From a virus, in IMG/VR virus record IMGVR_UViG_3300034279_001376, positions 108,776-131,429 of that record: a stretch of DNA of 22,654 nucleotides. The stretch is one strand, 5' to 3'. Positions 21,981 to 22,654 of the stretch are shown here, one piece after another. Position 1 is the first letter of the stretch; each line of letters begins with the position of its first letter. A program made the translations under genes and the position numbers. The notes under the pieces were generated by a model, which worked only from the letters and a program-made list of their open reading frames with translations, made no database searches and was not told the DNA's origin.

Positions 21981-22471
21981 ATAATTATTTTTATGTCGTG
22001 TGGAGCAGGATAAATACCTCCAAACCAAGGTCTTATTTCTCTGCAAAAATTGGTTGTTTTACCATCTGCAAAGGTATAATTATTTTTACTACTAAATAAA
22101 GCCTTATTTCCTTCAAAGTTAATTTTTGCTTGTCCCCGACACATTAATTTATTATTTTCTTTAATTAAAGGCAAAGATTGGAGCAACCCAGATAAATGAT
22201 CTCCTTTTGGGTTGTTTACATACCAGTAGATTCCTATTTTATCTGTGTCCCAAGACCAACCTATCATGTAAGACCAGCCTTTGTTTGCAGGAGTACCGGG
22301 TGAAAAATCTACCCCACCTAGTTTATTAATACCTGCATAACCATTTTTGTGATAATATTCCGCACTTGAATCAAACTCAAAGTTTATTACTATTTCTGGT
22401 TTTCTAAACCAAACCTTAGGTAAATAAAGATTACAGGCATGATTTCCCTTTTTATGAATTATAGTTCTCAT
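21977..22471 (-). CDS. Unrecognised beta-rich protein of the lysis/tail operon
   Basis: A 164-residue protein rich in aromatic residues: MRTIIHKKGNHACNLY, then YAGINKLGG, a Trp/Tyr-rich centre (GWSYMIGWSWDTDKIGIYWY) and PWFGGIYPAPHDIKI at the end. The [FY]-F-G-G...A-P-H-[Dx]-I ending occurs in uncharacterised Bacteroidota phage proteins beside tail and lysis genes. Beta-sandwich or receptor-related roles are possible, not shown. It starts one base after the stop of the tail-fibre gene. Confidence 0.72.
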   Translation of the reverse strand: MRTIIHKKGNHACNLYLPKVWFRKPEIVINFEFDSSAEYYHKNGYAGINKLGGVDFSPGTPANKGWSYMIGWSWDTDKIGIYWYVNNPKGDHLSGLLQSLPLIKENNKLMCRGQAKINFEGNKALFSSKNNYTFADGKTTNFCREIRPWFGGIYPAPHDIKIII

Positions 22472-22472
22472 A

Positions 22473-22654
22473 TTATTTTCTAAAAATTATTAATACATAT
22501 CCATTTCCTCCATTACCTCCTCTACCAGAATTAAATCCATTCAAAGAAGCAGCACCACCTCCGCCACCTCCACCTCTAAGAGCATCACCACCTCTGCCAG
22601 CAGTTGTGGCAGAAGAACTTCCACCACCAGCACCAGCACCAGCGTAGTAAGCAC
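22473..22654 (-). CDS. Glycine-rich C-terminus of a tail fibre/adhesin, 5' part outside window
   Basis: The - strand frame is open from the right edge to a TAA at 22475-22473, giving 60 residues. The composition is mostly Gly, Ala and Ser, with several poly-Gly runs split by Arg and Asn, and a terminal GNGYVLIIFRK. Long glycine-rich tips closing with a V-[IL]-I-[IF] strand occur at the end of phage tail fibres and adhesins, where the polyglycine loops contact the receptor. Being next to the lysis genes fits this. Only the tail is visible, so the main body is not known. Confidence 0.7.
   Translation of the reverse strand, partial: AYYAGAGAGGGSSSATTAGRGGDALRGGGGGGGAASLNGFNSGRGGNGGNGYVLIIFRK

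Noticed and set aside
22490-22654. CRISPR-like or tandem repeat at the right edge
   Set aside because: The repeats are glycine codons of a coding frame, with no spacer structure.

Overview
The window looks like an accessory and lysis region of a tailed dsDNA phage (or prophage) of a Bacteroidota host. Hallmark phage families are present: an rIIB-like protein, MazG-type and DUF5664-type nucleotide enzymes, a DUF932 protein, a NinG-like recombination nuclease, a freestanding GIY-YIG homing endonuclease, an amidase endolysin and small holin-like membrane proteins. The host assignment rests on three things: strong A+T bias, start codons preceded by A/T-rich sequence rather than a clear Shine-Dalgarno motif, and one promoter that fits the Bacteroidota form (TTG, then 18 bases, then TAnnTTTG) at 8999-9027.

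Layout. From 1 to 19520 every gene lies on the + strand, in a tightly packed series with many ATGA or TAATG stop/start overlaps. Block A (1-6297) holds the recognisable nucleic-acid genes: a truncated gene at the left edge, rIIB-like, a glycosylase-like protein, MazG, DUF5664, DUF932 and NinG. It also holds two genes shorter than 35 codons. Block B (6272-8976) is a set of small unrecognised phage proteins ending near two hairpins. Block C starts with the promoter-driven homing endonuclease (9067-9723) and runs through a HAD phosphatase and many orphan small proteins to about 15485. Block D (15482-19520) contains an IMP dehydrogenase/GMP reductase-like barrel without the catalytic cysteine, an exported protein, two tandem paralogs and a gene that matches signal peptidase II (LspA) at its catalytic positions.

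From 19590 to the right edge all genes are on the - strand and form one operon. In transcription order it reads: glycine-rich C-terminus of a tail fibre or adhesin (cut by the edge), a 164-residue beta-rich protein, two holin-like membrane proteins, an N-acetylmuramoyl-L-alanine amidase, a caspase/metacaspase-like protease, and a 124-residue helical protein. The two opposing transcription units meet at a strong hairpin (19524-19558), which has a T-run when read on the - strand.

How the parts may work together: MazG, DUF5664, the GuaB-like barrel and the HAD phosphatase suggest nucleotide-pool management. NinG and the glycosylase-like protein suggest DNA recombination or repair. The - strand operon is a host-recognition and lysis cassette. 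The two most striking genes are the LspA-like peptidase and the caspase-like protease, neither of which is a standard phage part. Most + strand genes have no function I can name. No tRNA, CRISPR array, integrase or IS element was recognised, and no stretch over 300 bases lacks a gene.
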